Source of the DNA: Deltaproteobacteria bacterium RIFCSPLOWO2_12_FULL_60_16
GTDB taxonomy: Bacteria > Desulfobacterota > Binatia > UBA9968
NCBI GenBank assembly: GCA_001798565.1
Contig: MGSR01000125.1
Coordinates: 1 to 9,629, forward strand
Reading direction: 5' to 3'
Length of the DNA stretch: 9,629 nucleotides
The notes under the pieces are model-generated. The model saw nothing but the letters and a program-made list of their open reading frames with translations, did no database searches and was not told the origin of the DNA. Below, one piece after another: positions 8,208 through 9,629 of this stretch. Position numbers and translations under genes: made by a program. Positions within the stretch are counted from its first letter, which is position 1; every line of letters starts with the position of its first letter.

Positions 8208-9629
8208 ATGCGAACTGTTCTGGGCCCATTTCATCCCTATCTCGAGGACGCCTTGGTGGAGGAAATCCTCGCCCATAAAAAGAACTCTCCCCTCTCTCCG
8301 CTTTTGATTCTGGTCCCCTCCGATTCGCTCAGGCGGCGGCTTAAAGCGCTCCTGGCTCAAGAGCGCGGCCTGAGTCTGTTGAACCTTCACATTCTGACTT
8401 TCTATCAGCTCTCTCTCCGTCTTTTGGAGGAGCGTCACGGCGCGCAGGCTCGGCCCCTCCAGGACAACTCTCTCCTTGAGGAGATACTGCGGCAGATCAT
8501 CCGCATGGAACTGCCCGGCACCGAGCCGTTCATCGGCCTCGAAGAGAAAGCGGGGGGATCGGCCGCCCTGTGGCAAACTCTCAGGGACTTGAAGGACGGC
8601 GTGGTCAATCCCTCTGTGGCCCTCGAAGCTGTGAGAGGCGATCTTTTTGAAGAAGCTACGGAAGGCGTCGAAAAACTTTTGAACCTTTTTCAGACATTTC
8701 TCTCTTGCTGTGAAAAATGGAACCTGCGGGACTATACGGATTTGGATCTCATGGCACTGGAGCAGGCGTCTTCATCGATTTACCTAAAACAGTTCAATCG
8801 CATCTTCTACTATGGCTTCTACGACTTGACCCAAGTCCAGCTCGATCTTTTCCAGTCCGTAGCGCGCCAATATCCAACTACCCTCTTCTTTCCGCTCGTT
8901 CACGAGAGACCCCAACATCCGGCCTGGACTTTCGCCGAGCGCTTTTATGAAAGATACGTGCACGGTCTGGCTGACGGCGAGGCGCAAACCCGCAACCTGG
9001 CCGCAGAACCGGAGCGCAGGGCGACGCACACGTCGCTCCTTCCGCTCTTTGCCGAGGAGACGGACAAGCCGCGCCGACCGATCGATGATTTTCCGGTTAC
9101 GATTTTCAGCTGCTTCAGCGCTCGCGAAGAGATCGACGCCGTGGCAAAAGAGATTCTAAGGCTCGTCTCCGACGATAGATTCTCCTTCGATCAGATCGGA
9201 GTGGCGGGCCGCACTCTGGAACCCTACCTTCCATGGATCAAGGAAATCTTCTCCCGCCATTCCATTCCCATGGCCGTCTCCGCAGAGGAGCCGCTCGTCC
9301 AGCATCCCTTGGCCAAGGCGACGCTTCTCCTCATCAACCTCCCCTTAAGGGGCTACCTCCGTTCTCACGTCATAGATCTGGTTGATTCTCCTTTCTTCAA
9401 CCGCGTTTCTTCGGCTCCCGAGAGAATCGTGTCGCGGCCCGATCTGTGGGACCTTGCCACGCGCCGGCTGGGCATCACCAAAGGGATTGATGAATGGCGT
9501 CGGCTGGAAAAGCATCTCGTTCGGGACGTCGTTCTGGCAGAGAACTCGGATGAAGAGAGCGAGCTCAAGAAGTTCGCTGTTCCGGCAAATCAGGTCCAGG
9601 TTCTATGGCAACTTTTCACCGAGCTTCAC
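8208..9629 (+). CDS. AddB-like nuclease/helicase-family protein, N-terminal part (3' end beyond window)
   Basis: The frame is open from 8157 to the right edge; from the ATG at 8208 it gives 474 residues. In-frame ATGs at 8172 and 8181 are possible, but 8208 has a modest GCAGG six bases upstream and yields a family-like start, MRTVLGPFHPYLEDALVEEI. It resembles the inactive-helicase half of AddB/RexB-type double-strand-break repair nucleases. Evidence is LLILVPSDSLRRRL then HILTFYQLSLRLL near the N-terminus, IFYYGFYDLTQVQLDLF (about 199-215), and FSCFSAREEIDAVAKEIL (about 301-318) followed by IGVAGRTLEPYLPWI. The PD-(D/E)XK nuclease domain expected at the C-terminus lies outside the window. 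The N-terminus has no GxGKT Walker A loop. It is divergent from ggt with a spacer of about 108 bases in which I see no strong promoter. An addA/UvrD-type partner would be expected downstream. Confidence 0.75.
   Translation, partial: MRTVLGPFHPYLEDALVEEILAHKKNSPLSPLLILVPSDSLRRRLKALLAQERGLSLLNLHILTFYQLSLRLLEERHGAQARPLQDNSLLEEILRQIIRMELPGTEPFIGLEEKAGGSAALWQTLRDLKDGVVNPSVALEAVRGDLFEEATEGVEKLLNLFQTFLSCCEKWNLRDYTDLDLMALEQASSSIYLKQFNRIFYYGFYDLTQVQLDLFQSVARQYPTTLFFPLVHERPQHPAWTFAERFYERYVHGLADGEAQTRNLAAEPERRATHTSLLPLFAEETDKPRRPIDDFPVTIFSCFSAREEIDAVAKEILRLVSDDRFSFDQIGVAGRTLEPYLPWIKEIFSRHSIPMAVSAEEPLVQHPLAKATLLLINLPLRGYLRSHVIDLVDSPFFNRVSSAPERIVSRPDLWDLATRRLGITKGIDEWRRLEKHLVRDVVLAENSDEESELKKFAVPANQVQVLWQLFTELH

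Overview
This looks like a chromosomal window from a moderately GC-rich bacterium. Serine and purine housekeeping genes sit beside two exported proteins and the start of a recombination nuclease. The gene mix (an aminotransferase-serA-purA cluster, an orphan periplasmic binding protein, an aldo/keto reductase) resembles uncultivated deltaproteobacteria-like lineages such as Binatota or Methylomirabilota/Rokubacteria. That placement is an impression from gene content, not a demonstrated classification.

Layout. Bases 1-625 (minus strand) hold the N-terminal 208 residues of an aldo/keto reductase that runs off the left edge. Bases 626-1018 form a regulatory intergenic region. A TTGACA promoter candidate leads into a very good match to the ZTP (pfl-motif) riboswitch at about 745-822. 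The aptamer overlaps a strong intrinsic terminator at 813-848. A second promoter candidate lies just before the next gene. Three plus-strand genes follow: a class V (SPT/AGAT-type) aminotransferase at 1019-2161, serA at 2198-3790 and purA at 3911-5206. The serA-purA spacer carries a symmetric 9-base-period inverted repeat with a T-run. Past a convergent spacer, two minus-strand genes form a likely pair: a gamma-glutamyltransferase precursor (8099-6411) and then a periplasmic solute-binding protein (6336-5308). From 8208 a plus-strand AddB-like nuclease/helicase-family gene runs off the right edge.

How it fits together. SerA oxidises 3-phosphoglycerate, and the adjacent aminotransferase probably supplies the transamination step towards serine. 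Serine is the main source of one-carbon units. PurA starts the AMP branch from IMP, a product whose synthesis needs 10-formyl-tetrahydrofolate. ZTP/ZMP accumulate when 10-formyl-THF is short, so a ZTP ON-switch ahead of serine synthesis is logical: low one-carbon supply would raise serine production. This regulatory arrangement is the most interesting point in the window. No CRISPR array, insertion sequence, tRNA or rRNA was seen, and I found no evidence of a wholly new system.
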